Origin: Piscibacillus sp052246295
GTDB lineage: Bacteria > Bacillota > Bacilli > Bacillales > Alkalibacillaceae
Length of the DNA stretch: 64,000 bases
Assembly: GCA_052246295.1 (NCBI GenBank)
Contig: JBQQCO010000002.1
Direction: 5' to 3' (one strand)
The position numbers and the translations under genes were made by a program. Positions 13,752-23,141 of this stretch are shown here, one piece after another. Numbering within the stretch: position 1 is the first letter of the stretch; each line of letters opens with the position of its first letter. The notes under the pieces were generated by a model. That model searched no databases. It saw only the letters and a program-made list of their open reading frames with translations, and was not told the DNA's origin.

Positions 13752-15457
13752 AGGGAATTAGTAACCGGAAATCATTAATAATCTATACGCTTATTGGTGT
13801 GGTATTCATACTCTTTCTTGGAGTTCTTTTCGTGCAAATTGCGAAACACTATGTCATTAATGCTTACGAAGAACAGCTAGAATATGACGCTAATTTTGTT
13901 GCGGAAGATTTTAATGTGAATGCTGTTTCTAATATGGAGAGACAAAAACAGCTTGAGCGGTATTCGGAATCCTTTCCAATTGAGTTGGTATTATATCAAA
14001 CCGATACTCAAGAATATTTACATACATTTAGTCGTAACGAGACATTAACATTAAATCAACTTCTTGATCAATCACTTACCTCAGACCAGGCTATTACTTT
14101 AGATTCTAGGTTAGCTATAGTCAAAAATGTTAATGATGATATTCAGGTTATCGTTGTATCAGAAGAGTTACCAATTCAATATTTACAAACGACACTCTGG
14201 TTTATCGTCATATTATTATCGTTATTAGTAGGCTTTTTTATATGGGGATTTGGTAATCGTCTTTATGAAAATTACGTTAACCCAATTAGAAAAGCTTCTG
14301 ATACGGCTAAATCACTTGCGGAAGGTAATTATAGCGCGAGAATTCATGATGCTCCATATGGAATTGTGTCTGAACTAAGCCAGTCGATTAATACACTAGC
14401 GAGAAATTTAGAGTATATTACATCTAAATATCGTAATCAAAATGATCGTCTAAAAACGGTTGTCAATAACATGGAAAGTGGTTTGTTATTAATTAATGAA
14501 AAGGGATTAACCCGTCTTGCTAACGAACCGTTTATAAGAAATTTCACTAACCAATCATCAGTTTTAGGCGAGATCTATTATGATGTAATCGAGAATAAAG
14601 CTTTAAACGATGCATTACAAGAAGTTGTTTTTATGGAAAGAAAAAAACAATTGACGATTGAGACGAACGATGGGGATTACTTTGAGGTTTATCTAGCACC
14701 AATCCGAAATAATTATGATACGTGGAAAGGTGTCGTAGTTGTTTGTCATGATATTACAAAGATTAAACAGCTTGAAAATATCCGAAAAGATTTTGTTGCT
14801 AATGTCTCACATGAGTTAAGAACACCGATTACGTCGATTCAAGGTTTTGTTGAGACATTACTAGACGGAAATGAGCATGATGAAGAAATTGTGAAGAAGT
14901 TTTTAAGAATTATCGACAAAGAATCTCGTCGTTTAAATGCTTTAATTGAGGATTTGCTAGAGCTATCAACCATTGAAAAGGATGATTTCAGTTTGACAAA
15001 GACTCAATTCAATGTATCTGATTTAATGGAGGATGTGGATCAAGTCGTTGAGAAGCAATTAGAGTTAAAAGATTTAACTCGCACTATACAGGTTGAAGGT
15101 GATCTGCAACTCTATGCTGATTACAATCGATTGTACCAATTGGTCTTAAATTTATACTCTAATGCGATACAATACACACCTGAAGGCGGCTACATTCAGT
15201 GGTCTGTAGTGTCTAATGAAGGGTTTGTTAGGTTTCGAATTAAAGATAATGGAATTGGGATTCCTAAGAAAAATCAAGGACGTATTTTCGAACGTTTTTA
15301 CCGAGTGGATCAAGATCGCAGTCGTCAAACAGGTGGTACTGGACTTGGGCTTTCAATCGTTAAACATATCGTTGAAGCGCATGAAGGTATGATTGAACTT
15401 GAAAGTGAAGAAGGAGAAGGAACGACAATCACGGTGTCAATCCCTCAGAAAATATAA
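13748..15457 (+). CDS. phoR: sensor histidine kinase PhoR
   Basis: 569 residues; the ATG at 13748 overlaps the phoP stop. Membrane segments lie at about 10-30 and 149-168, with an extracellular sensor between. HAMP (about 169-222) and PAS (about 235-335) regions follow. The phosphoacceptor is His355 (VANVSHELRTP). ATPase boxes are NLYSNAIQYTP, DNGIGIP, GRIFERFYRVD and GTGLGLSIVKH. It phosphorylates PhoP in response to phosphate or wall-intermediate status. Complete, with no odd features. Confidence 0.93.
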   Translation: MKGISNRKSLIIYTLIGVVFILFLGVLFVQIAKHYVINAYEEQLEYDANFVAEDFNVNAVSNMERQKQLERYSESFPIELVLYQTDTQEYLHTFSRNETLTLNQLLDQSLTSDQAITLDSRLAIVKNVNDDIQVIVVSEELPIQYLQTTLWFIVILLSLLVGFFIWGFGNRLYENYVNPIRKASDTAKSLAEGNYSARIHDAPYGIVSELSQSINTLARNLEYITSKYRNQNDRLKTVVNNMESGLLLINEKGLTRLANEPFIRNFTNQSSVLGEIYYDVIENKALNDALQEVVFMERKKQLTIETNDGDYFEVYLAPIRNNYDTWKGVVVVCHDITKIKQLENIRKDFVANVSHELRTPITSIQGFVETLLDGNEHDEEIVKKFLRIIDKESRRLNALIEDLLELSTIEKDDFSLTKTQFNVSDLMEDVDQVVEKQLELKDLTRTIQVEGDLQLYADYNRLYQLVLNLYSNAIQYTPEGGYIQWSVVSNEGFVRFRIKDNGIGIPKKNQGRIFERFYRVDQDRSRQTGGTGLGLSIVKHIVEAHEGMIELESEEGEGTTITVSIPQKI

Positions 15458-15499
15458 TTTGTTATAATAGATAAAAAGTTAGTTAAAGAGGTGTTTTTC

Positions 15500-18130
15500 T
15501 TGTCAAAAGATGAGATTGTTCTGATCGATGGAAATAGTGTTCTATATCGAGCATTCTTCGCATTACCACTACTCAGTAACGATAGCGGTGTGCATACAAA
15601 TGCGGTATATGGATTTACGAATATGTTGTTAAAAGTATTAGAAGATAAAGATCCTAGCCACATTTTAGTGGCTTTTGATGCTGGCAAAACAACATTTAGA
15701 CATGAAACGTATAAGGAATATAAAGGTGGACGTCAAAAAACACCTCCAGAGCTGTCGGAACAATTCCCTGTCATGCGTGAGATTTTAGATGCATTAGGTG
15801 TTAAGCATTATGAACTTCCACAATATGAAGCGGATGACATTATTGGTACGATTTCAAAACAAGCACAAGTTGATAAAAAGAAAACATTCATCTACTCAGG
15901 TGATAAAGACTTACTCCAGTTAGCCTCAGATCATGTGACAGTTGGTGTAACGCGTAAAGGGATCACTGACATTGATGAGTATACACCTGATCAAGTAAAA
16001 GAGAAGATGGGTGTTACGATTGATCAAATTATTGACTTAAAAGCGTTAATGGGTGATAAGTCGGATAATATTCCAGGTGTTCCTGGAGTTGGAGAGAAGA
16101 CGGCTGTAAAGCTTCTAAATCAGTTCGGTACACTTGAAAATATATACGAAAATATTGATGAGGTAAGCGGTAAAAAATTAAAAGAGAATTTAATTAACCA
16201 TAAAGATGAAGCGTTCATGTCAAGAGAGCTAGTGACGATTAATCGTGAATCACCAGTCGAAATCAAAGTAGAAGACCTTGACTACAATGGTTACCAATCT
16301 CGTGATGTCATTGAGCTGTTCAAACAATACGGTTTTAAGTCGCTCATGGGACGTATAGATGGTGAAGAGGAAGAAGTCGAACGTGAAGACGTTTCATTCG
16401 AAAAAGTAGATGAGTTTACAAAGAATCTAGTTAGTGATCAAGAAAACTATTTTATTATGGAAATGTTAGAGGATAATTATCATAACGGTGAAATTCTAGG
16501 TTTCTCATTAGTAAATGAAAAAGGTCAATATTTTATTCCAACTGATGTTGCACTAACTTCTGGAGATTTTAAAGAGTGGCTAGAAGATGAACAAAGCCCT
16601 AAAATTGTTGCAGATGCTAAACGTGTAAAAGTCGCTCTGCAGTGGAAAGGCCTTGACTTAAAAGGAATTCAGTTTGATTTGATATTAGCATCTTATATTG
16701 TGAACCCATCTAATAGCAATCACGACTTACCATCTATTGCACAAGGAAATGGTCTTGTCGATGTGTCGTATGACGAAGAGGTTTATGGCAAAGGCGCCAA
16801 GCAGAAGGTTCCTGAAGAAGATGTGTTAAGTGAACATATTGTTAGAAAAGGTATTGTTGCGAGGAAGCTGTACCCAATATTAGATGAAGAAGTAAAGAAA
16901 AACGAACAAGAAAAGCTCATATATGAGTTAGAAATGCCACTTTCCTTGATTCTAGCTGATATGGAATATTTGGGTGTTAAAGTTGATGTAGATCGTCTAG
17001 AAGAGATGCAGCAAGACCTTAGTGAACGTCTCGATAAAATTGAAGATGAAATCTATGAATTAGCAGGACAGTCTTTTAATATTAATTCACCTAAACAATT
17101 AGGTAAAATTTTATTTGAGGAGTTAGAGTTACCTGTCATCAAAAAGACTAAGACGGGTTATTCCACATCCGCTGATGTTTTAGAAAAATTACAGCCTGAA
17201 CATGAAATTGTGGATAAAATTTTGCTCTACCGTCAGTTAGGTAAATTACAATCTACTTATATTGAAGGACTATTAAAAGTTGTACATGATGATACGCATA
17301 AGATTCATACTCGATTTAACCAAGTATTAACCCAAACGGGACGCTTAAGTTCGACAGATCCAAACTTACAAAACATCCCGATTCGTCTAGAAGAAGGACG
17401 TAAAATTAGACAAGCCTTTGTTCCGTCTAAAGAAGATTACGTCATCATGGCTGCAGACTATTCGCAAATTGAATTACGTGTATTAGCTCATATTGCGAAT
17501 GATGAAAAGCTTATTTCTGCATTTAGAGATGATAAGGATATTCATACTCAAACGGCTATGGATGTATTTAATGTAAAAGAAGATGAAGTTGACTCACTCA
17601 TGAGGCGCCACGCCAAAGCAGTTAACTTTGGAATCGTATATGGTATTAGCGACTATGGCTTAAGTCAAAGTTTAGGGATTAATAGAAAAGAAGCTGGTCA
17701 ATTTATAGAGAAGTATTTTGAAAGTTATCCTGGTGTTAAGGCGTATATGGATGAAATTGTTCAACAGGCTAAGCATGATGGCTATGTGGAAACCATTATG
17801 AAGCGTCGCCGCTACCTGCCTGATATTACGAGTCGCAACTTTAATAAAAGAAGTTTTGCAGAACGTACAGCTATGAATACACCTATTCAAGGAAGTGCAG
17901 CTGATATTATCAAGAAAGCTATGATTGATGTTATGGAGAAACTTAAAGCATCTGATATTAAAGCTAATATGTTACTGCAAGTTCACGATGAATTAATTTT
18001 TGAAGTGGCTAAAAGTGACCTTGATGAGTTGAACAAATTAGTTAAAGAAGCAATGGAGAATACAGTTGAATTAAATGTGCCATTGCTTGTTGAAGCGGAT
18101 CATGGCACAACTTGGTACGATGCAAAGTAA
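15500..18130 (+). CDS. polA: DNA polymerase I
   Basis: 876 residues from TTG at 15500 (AAAGAGGTG, then six bases), giving MSKDEIVLIDGNSVLYRAFF. The 5'-3' exonuclease domain (about 1-290) holds YEADDIIGT and GDKDLLQL. The middle domain lacks clear proofreading motifs, as in other Bacillus Pol I. The polymerase part has motif A DYSQIELRVLAHIA, motif B RRHAKAVNFGIVYG and motif C LLQVHDELIFE. It acts in repair and Okazaki-fragment processing. It is followed after 15 bp by mutM, so one repair operon is likely. Confidence 0.96.
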   Translation: MSKDEIVLIDGNSVLYRAFFALPLLSNDSGVHTNAVYGFTNMLLKVLEDKDPSHILVAFDAGKTTFRHETYKEYKGGRQKTPPELSEQFPVMREILDALGVKHYELPQYEADDIIGTISKQAQVDKKKTFIYSGDKDLLQLASDHVTVGVTRKGITDIDEYTPDQVKEKMGVTIDQIIDLKALMGDKSDNIPGVPGVGEKTAVKLLNQFGTLENIYENIDEVSGKKLKENLINHKDEAFMSRELVTINRESPVEIKVEDLDYNGYQSRDVIELFKQYGFKSLMGRIDGEEEEVEREDVSFEKVDEFTKNLVSDQENYFIMEMLEDNYHNGEILGFSLVNEKGQYFIPTDVALTSGDFKEWLEDEQSPKIVADAKRVKVALQWKGLDLKGIQFDLILASYIVNPSNSNHDLPSIAQGNGLVDVSYDEEVYGKGAKQKVPEEDVLSEHIVRKGIVARKLYPILDEEVKKNEQEKLIYELEMPLSLILADMEYLGVKVDVDRLEEMQQDLSERLDKIEDEIYELAGQSFNINSPKQLGKILFEELELPVIKKTKTGYSTSADVLEKLQPEHEIVDKILLYRQLGKLQSTYIEGLLKVVHDDTHKIHTRFNQVLTQTGRLSSTDPNLQNIPIRLEEGRKIRQAFVPSKEDYVIMAADYSQIELRVLAHIANDEKLISAFRDDKDIHTQTAMDVFNVKEDEVDSLMRRHAKAVNFGIVYGISDYGLSQSLGINRKEAGQFIEKYFESYPGVKAYMDEIVQQAKHDGYVETIMKRRRYLPDITSRNFNKRSFAERTAMNTPIQGSAADIIKKAMIDVMEKLKASDIKANMLLQVHDELIFEVAKSDLDELNKLVKEAMENTVELNVPLLVEADHGTTWYDAK

Positions 18131-18145
18131 GGGAAGGATATACTG

Positions 18146-18979
18146 ATGCCAGAATTACCAGAGGTAGAAACAGTTAGAAGAACATTAGAGCCAATTATTC
18201 AGGGAAAAGAAATTGAAGATATTGTCATTTATTACTCAGGAATTATTAAAGAGCCTGAAGATTCAGTGGCATTTAAACATCAAATGATGGGACAACAATT
18301 TAAGAAAATTGATCGATTAGGCAAATTTTTAATTTTTCATTTAACGGATGACCGTTTAGTGTCTCACCTTCGAATGGAAGGTAAGTATGGGATTTATGAT
18401 AATGATGAGCCATTAGAGCCACATACACATATCGTGTTTAAACTAAACGATGGAAATGAGTTAAGGTATCGAGATGTTAGGAAATTCGGAACGATGCATT
18501 TAAAAGAACCAAAACATCTTTTAACAACTGCCCCTTTAAATAAGCTGGGGGTTGAGCCTTTTAGCGAACAATTTACAACAAATTATTTGTATGAACGACT
18601 TCGAAAAACATCACGTAAAATAAAACCGGCTTTGTTAGATCAAGCGATAGTGACAGGGTTGGGTAATATATACGTGGATGAAGTTTTGTATAGAAGTCAA
18701 ATTCACCCTGAACGGATTGCGAACACTATTACAATTAAAGAGGCTGAAACCATACAACAAAACACTGTTCAGGTTTTACAAGAAGCCGTTGATCATGGGG
18801 GTTCATCCATTCGCTCTTATTTAAATAGTTTAGGTGAAGTTGGCATGTTTCAGCTTCAGATTTCTGTTTATGGCAAAGAAGGTGAGACTTGCCCGAATTG
18901 TCACACTGTTATAGAAAAAATAAAGGTCGGAGGAAGAGGGACGCATTTCTGTCCGCAATGTCAACCAACCCCGAACTAA
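18146..18979 (+). CDS. mutM: formamidopyrimidine-DNA glycosylase
   Basis: 277 residues, ATG at 18146 after GGGAAGGATA. The N-terminal PELPEVETVRRTLEP gives the catalytic Pro and Glu. LGKFLIFHL holds the conserved Lys, and HLRMEGKYGI and LDQAIVTGLGNIYVDE are family signatures. The C-terminal zinc finger is CPNC...CPQC (about 251-273) with GGRGTHFC. It removes 8-oxoguanine and ring-opened purines and nicks the strand. It follows polA closely, as in B. subtilis. Confidence 0.96.
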   Translation: MPELPEVETVRRTLEPIIQGKEIEDIVIYYSGIIKEPEDSVAFKHQMMGQQFKKIDRLGKFLIFHLTDDRLVSHLRMEGKYGIYDNDEPLEPHTHIVFKLNDGNELRYRDVRKFGTMHLKEPKHLLTTAPLNKLGVEPFSEQFTTNYLYERLRKTSRKIKPALLDQAIVTGLGNIYVDEVLYRSQIHPERIANTITIKEAETIQQNTVQVLQEAVDHGGSSIRSYLNSLGEVGMFQLQISVYGKEGETCPNCHTVIEKIKVGGRGTHFCPQCQPTPN

Positions 18980-19039
18980 CACACGTTATTAGCTTCTTTC
19001 ATAAGATAGGTTGAGTCCTTATGGAAGGAGCTTTTTAAT

Positions 19040-19672
19040 TTGGATCACATCTTGGTTATCATTTTATTATTAAGCTTAGCCGTTAGTTTTGATAGTTACT
19101 TTTTTGGATTTACTTATAGTTTGAAATCAATTAAAGTAAAGAAAACAACCTATTTAGTTATTGGACTGGTTACATCAGTGAGTTTTTTAATAGGTTACTT
19201 ATTAGGTGACTTGTTAGCTCTTTTTATCCCGAGATTGGCGGAATATTTGGGCGGTTTTGTGTTTGTATTAATAGGTTGTTATGTTTTATGGCAATGGTTT
19301 GATGAGCAACGTGAGAAGTTCCGTCATTATTACCAAAAAGAAGCGGTTCGTTTTAATATAAAAACGATTTGGATGATCTTAAAAAATCCACAAATGGCAG
19401 ACTTAGATCAATCCGGTACCATTTCAGGGAAAGAATCTTTTGTCGTAGCCCTTGCGCTATCGTTAGATTCTTTTGGTGGTGGAGTTGGAGCCGCATTTAG
19501 TATCCTTCCATATATGTTAACAGCATTTTTAATAGGATTATGTTCGATGTTTTTCTTAGGATTCGGTACTTTAACAGGCCGCGTCTTAACAAAGTATAAT
19601 TGGATGCATCAATTATCTTTTCTGCCAGGCTTAATTTTTATTATGTTAGGAATATGGAATATAACGAAGTAG
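19040..19672 (+). CDS. ytaF: sporulation membrane protein YtaF
   Basis: 210 residues with a TTG start at 19040 behind GGAAGGAG. About six membrane helices in two similar halves, each opening with a small/acidic helix signature (SLAVSFDSYFFGFTYSLKSI and ALSLDSFGGGVGAAF). A cytosolic loop (about 90-135) contains DLDQSGTISGKESF, which looks like a calcium-binding EF-loop. The MntP/YtaF fold suggests transport, but the exact substrate is unknown. It sits between mutM and coaE, the standard order. Confidence 0.88.
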   Translation: MDHILVIILLLSLAVSFDSYFFGFTYSLKSIKVKKTTYLVIGLVTSVSFLIGYLLGDLLALFIPRLAEYLGGFVFVLIGCYVLWQWFDEQREKFRHYYQKEAVRFNIKTIWMILKNPQMADLDQSGTISGKESFVVALALSLDSFGGGVGAAFSILPYMLTAFLIGLCSMFFLGFGTLTGRVLTKYNWMHQLSFLPGLIFIMLGIWNITK

Positions 19673-19681
19673 GTGATCAGT

Positions 19682-20293
19682 ATGTCAGTAATCATTGGTT
19701 TGACAGGAAGTATAGCAACGGGTAAATCCACAGTATCTAAAATGTTTAAAGAATGGGAGATTCCAGTCGTTGACGCGGATCAAATTGCGCGAAATGTCGT
19801 TGAACCAGGTGAGCCAGCTTATAATAAAATAGTGAAACACTTTGGTGAAAAAGTGTTATACGATAATGGTACATTAAATCGAAAAAAGCTTGGTGAAATA
19901 GTTTTTGGTGATGAAGAAGAGCGCAAGACACTGAATGGTTTTATTCACCCAGAGATTCGAAAAGAAATGATTAGACAACGAGAGGAATATGTTGCGGCAG
20001 GAGAGTCTGCCGTTGTGTTGGACATCCCTTTATTGTTTGAAAATAAATTATTTGATTACGTTGATAAAGTCCTTGTAGTGTATGTTGATCCTGATACCCA
20101 ACTTGAAAGGCTAATGGAACGCGATGAAACTGGACAAGAAGAAGCGTTAAGTCGAATCCAATCTCAGATTTCTATTACGGAAAAGAAAGATCGAGCTGAT
20201 GCGATTATTGATAATACGGGTTCAGTTGAAAAAAGCAAGGAACAATTAAAGGAAATTCTCCAAAAATGGGGAATTGAAAATAAAAATCTATAA
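19682..20293 (+). CDS. coaE: dephospho-CoA kinase
   Basis: 203 residues; ATG at 19682 preceded by TAGGTGATCAGT (an in-frame GTG at 19673 is part of that site). The P-loop GLTGSIATGKSTVS is at residues 5-18. VVDADQIARNVVEPG binds substrate and VLDIPLLFENKLFD is the lid-adjacent motif. It phosphorylates dephospho-CoA in the last step of CoA synthesis. It starts 9 bp after ytaF. Confidence 0.95.
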   Translation: MSVIIGLTGSIATGKSTVSKMFKEWEIPVVDADQIARNVVEPGEPAYNKIVKHFGEKVLYDNGTLNRKKLGEIVFGDEEERKTLNGFIHPEIRKEMIRQREEYVAAGESAVVLDIPLLFENKLFDYVDKVLVVYVDPDTQLERLMERDETGQEEALSRIQSQISITEKKDRADAIIDNTGSVEKSKEQLKEILQKWGIENKNL

Positions 20294-20337
20294 AAGTAGT
20301 AACATTTTTTTATAAAACTCCCCTATAATATAATAAA

Positions 20338-20348
20338 TGTGTTATACT
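20338..20348 (+). promoter_or_regulatory. CcpN-type operator upstream of gapB
   Basis: TGTGTTATACT fits the B. subtilis CcpN consensus TRTGHYATAYW at every position. It lies 58 bp before the gapB ATG, where CcpN represses gapB during glycolysis in B. subtilis. A poorer resemblance (GTGTAACATAT) lies at 20373-20383. Confidence 0.65.
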
Positions 20349-20405
20349 ATTGTCGTAAAAAATAATGTTAAGTGTAACATATATAGAGCTTGGGAGGTTA
20401 TTTAA

Positions 20406-21431
20406 ATGACAACACGTATTGCAATTAATGGATTTGGCAGAATTGGTCGTATGGTTTTTCGTAAAGCGATCAAAGACGAAGCTTTAGAGGTTGTAGCAAT
20501 TAACGCAAGTTACCCAACAGAAACATTAGCACATTTAATTAAATATGATTCTGTACATGGACGGTTTGATGGAGAGGTTACGCATACAGATGACGAAATG
20601 ATCGTAGATGGAAAGCATGTCGCTAAGGTTTCAAATCGTAACCCATTAGAATTACCATGGGCAGATTTAAACGTAGATATTGTAATTGAAGCAACAGGTA
20701 AATTTAAAACTAAAGAAACAGCTTCACAACACATTACAGCTGGAGCAAAGCGCGTGATTATTTCTGCTCCTGGAAAAGAAGTTGATCGTACTATTGTTAT
20801 GGGTGTTAATGAAGACGACTTTAATCCTGATACAGACGAAGTAATTTCAAATGCATCTTGTACGACTAACTGCTTAGCTCCTGTGGTTAAGGTGTTAAAT
20901 GATGAGTTCGGTATTGAAGAAGGATTAATGACAACTGTTCATTCATTTACAAATGATCAGAAAAACTTAGATAACCCGCATAAAGACTTGCGTCGTGCGC
21001 GTGGTTTAACACAATCAATTATTCCAACTTCGACTGGTGCTGCGAAAGCCATTAATGAAGTTTTACCAGAATTAAAAGGCCGTCTACATGGTATGGCATT
21101 ACGTGTACCGACACCAAACGTGTCATTAGTAGATTTAGTAGTAGATGTTAAACAGGATGTGACAGCTGAAGAAGTGAACCAAGCATTCTATAGTGCTATG
21201 GAAAAACAAATGGCTGGAATCTTATCTATTAATGACGAGCCATTAGTTTCAGTTGACTACACGACGTCACCATATTCTTCAATTGTTGATGGTTTATCGA
21301 CAATGGTAATGGGTACTCGTAAAGTGAAAGTATTAGCTTGGTATGATAACGAGTGGGGCTATTCCTGCCGTATCGTCGATTTAGCAAAGTATGTTTCCCA
21401 AAATATTAAAAATGGTCAAGTGACTATGTAA
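20406..21431 (+). CDS. gapB: glyceraldehyde-3-phosphate dehydrogenase, gluconeogenic type (GapB)
   Basis: 341 residues, ATG at 20406 after TTGGGAGGTTATTTAA. INGFGRIGRMVFRK is the NAD(P)-binding start; the catalytic Cys lies in SNASCTTNCLAP with the partner His in HGMALRVPTPN. It is somewhat longer than glycolytic GapA. Location after coaE and the CcpN-like box identify it as GapB, which uses NADP in the gluconeogenic direction. In B. subtilis speD follows; here a terminator and an unknown gene follow. Confidence 0.93.
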   Translation: MTTRIAINGFGRIGRMVFRKAIKDEALEVVAINASYPTETLAHLIKYDSVHGRFDGEVTHTDDEMIVDGKHVAKVSNRNPLELPWADLNVDIVIEATGKFKTKETASQHITAGAKRVIISAPGKEVDRTIVMGVNEDDFNPDTDEVISNASCTTNCLAPVVKVLNDEFGIEEGLMTTVHSFTNDQKNLDNPHKDLRRARGLTQSIIPTSTGAAKAINEVLPELKGRLHGMALRVPTPNVSLVDLVVDVKQDVTAEEVNQAFYSAMEKQMAGILSINDEPLVSVDYTTSPYSSIVDGLSTMVMGTRKVKVLAWYDNEWGYSCRIVDLAKYVSQNIKNGQVTM

Positions 21432-21436
21432 ATAAG

Positions 21437-21478
21437 CTAAAAAGCCAATCGTACTCGAGAGTTCGATTGGCTTTTTTG
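21437..21478 (+). terminator. gapB terminator
   Basis: AAAGCCAATCG (21440-21450) pairs with CGATTGGCTTT around 21463-21473, followed by TTTTGTG. Confidence 0.85.
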
Positions 21479-21487
21479 TGGCTAAAG

Positions 21488-21606
21488 GTCGATAAATTAT
21501 CGATAGGGATCGATAAAAAAGACTTTTTTACCGAGTCGACAAAATTCGTGGCTGATATTTTTTGATAAGGGGTCGATAAATCGTAAAGTGGGGTCGATAA
21601 AGAGCA
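21488..21606 (+). repeat. dispersed GTCGATAAA repeats
   Basis: GGTCGATAAA-type words occur near 21488, 21509 (GGGATCGATAAAA), 21571 (GGGGTCGATAAAT) and 21592 (GGGGTCGATAAAG), within 120 bp. The core resembles the inverted form of the unit in the array at 33053. The stretch 21480-21825 holds no other gene. Confidence 0.6.
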
Positions 21607-21825
21607 CGGTTTTAAATTTAGAAATTAAATGTGAAGCAAGAAGCATGTGTTGTAACGCCGAACTGGTGCATTATAATAAAATTCAACAACTTTATGGGCA
21701 TCAATATTATAAAATTAACTTTAAAATTTAACAGAGCAAAAAATAAAATATTTTGAAGGAAATTGAGGGGCAATGTCGAATACTTTTCTCGTAACTATAT
21801 TCAATGTGATAAAGGAGAGTTGCGA

Positions 21826-22566
21826 ATGTCAGAAGAATATTCAAATAATGTGTATGAATTTATGCAGAATTCAACTAGTACCAAAACGTATCGTCACGAT
21901 TATCCAATGACTGAAGAATTAATGGATGAATTATTAGGCGAGGTTTATTTGCCAATTTATAAACAGACTTATTTTCATCACTATGAAAATGCCAAAGACA
22001 GATTGTTAAGATTTGTTCGTGAACACGAGGTTCCTAATACAAAACAAGAGAAGGTCATTGATTTAGTGTTTTGGTGGAAGATTCTATACGAAATGCAACA
22101 TGATGAAGATTTTGATGAAGTTTATCAATATAAGGTTTCTCATCAAGCTTTCTTAAATAAACGACCCATACTATCCTCTTGGTTAAAAGAGTGGTATAAG
22201 ATTTATCCTAAATTTTATTATGTTTCCGACCAGTTTGCACTAAATGGTTCGTTTGCTGTAGATTGTGAGAAACAAACAATTACCGAAATTCTATTTCCCC
22301 ATCCGATGATTCAACCCCCGAAAAAGTACTCTATAATAGTGGCTATATTACTTCCTTACTGTGATTCATTGTATTTTCCGTTATGTGATTACTATGTGTT
22401 TGATGACAAAGTCAAACGAGAAATTGCTCCCAACATCAACTTTCTTTATCAAGAACTAGATGGCAAAGATCACAAGCTCGATCAATTTATGCATATGTTC
22501 TCTTCCGTATTGAGATTAGAACAATTATATTTAGATAATATAACTTCTAGACCCAATGACATCTAA
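21826..22566 (+). CDS. unknown protein between gapB and nrdR
   Basis: 246 residues from ATG at 21826, behind AAAGGAGAGTTGCGA; the frame is open to 21763 but without an initiation site. The product (MSEEYSNNVYEFMQNSTSTK and on) is soluble, acidic and rich in Tyr, Phe and Trp, for example LVFWWKILYEMQHDEDFDE and KFYYVSDQFAL. I see no enzyme motif, signal peptide or membrane helix. It ends 91 bp before nrdR. In B. subtilis this slot holds speD, so it may be a lineage-specific insertion. Function unknown. Confidence 0.7.
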   Translation: MSEEYSNNVYEFMQNSTSTKTYRHDYPMTEELMDELLGEVYLPIYKQTYFHHYENAKDRLLRFVREHEVPNTKQEKVIDLVFWWKILYEMQHDEDFDEVYQYKVSHQAFLNKRPILSSWLKEWYKIYPKFYYVSDQFALNGSFAVDCEKQTITEILFPHPMIQPPKKYSIIVAILLPYCDSLYFPLCDYYVFDDKVKREIAPNINFLYQELDGKDHKLDQFMHMFSSVLRLEQLYLDNITSRPNDI

Positions 22567-22657
22567 ATCCCCTTCTATATTTTATTCTCAATTAACTGTA
22601 AAATTTGTTATACTAGTAAAAAGGTATAGACTACGGTATGTTTACGGAGGAAAAAAG

Positions 22658-23119
22658 ATGCGTTGCCCGAACTGTGATGCAAAAAACACAAGAGTATTAG
22701 ATTCAAGACCGATTGATGAAGGTCGTTCAATTAGACGAAGAAGAGAGTGCGAGTCGTGTCAGTATCGCTTTACAACATTTGAGCGAGTAGAAGAAATTCC
22801 TTTAATCGTTGTGAAAAAAGAAGGTACCCGAGAAGAGTTTAATCGAGAGAAATTAAAGCGAGGATTAATTAAAGCTTGCGAAAAACGCCCGGTTTCAATT
22901 GAAGAAATTGAGCGTATTGCATTTGATGTTGAAAAAGATTTAAGAAACCAAGGGAACTCTGAAATCTTAAGTGATGATATTGGGGAATTAATTATGGATC
23001 GGTTAGCTGAAGTAGATGAAGTGGCTTATGTACGCTTTGCTTCGGTATACCGTCAGTTTAAAGATATTAATGTGTTTATGAGTGAACTAAATGAAATGAT
23101 TAATAAAAATAAAAAGTAA
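22658..23119 (+). CDS. nrdR: transcriptional repressor NrdR
   Basis: 153 residues, ATG at 22658 after GGAGGAAAAAAG; the frame upstream is not coding. The zinc ribbon is CPNCDAKN...CESCQ (residues 3-34), followed by RFTTFERVE. An ATP-cone domain occupies about 49-139 (VVKKEGTREEFNREKLKRGL). It senses ATP/dATP and represses ribonucleotide reductase genes. It is followed by dnaB and dnaI, the usual neighbourhood. Confidence 0.96.
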   Translation: MRCPNCDAKNTRVLDSRPIDEGRSIRRRRECESCQYRFTTFERVEEIPLIVVKKEGTREEFNREKLKRGLIKACEKRPVSIEEIERIAFDVEKDLRNQGNSEILSDDIGELIMDRLAEVDEVAYVRFASVYRQFKDINVFMSELNEMINKNKK

Positions 23120-23141
23120 TGGGAGTATGGGGTGTAATTCT

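Noticed and set aside
15445..15687. Minus-strand frame over the polA start
   Set aside because: Shadow of polA; no initiation site.
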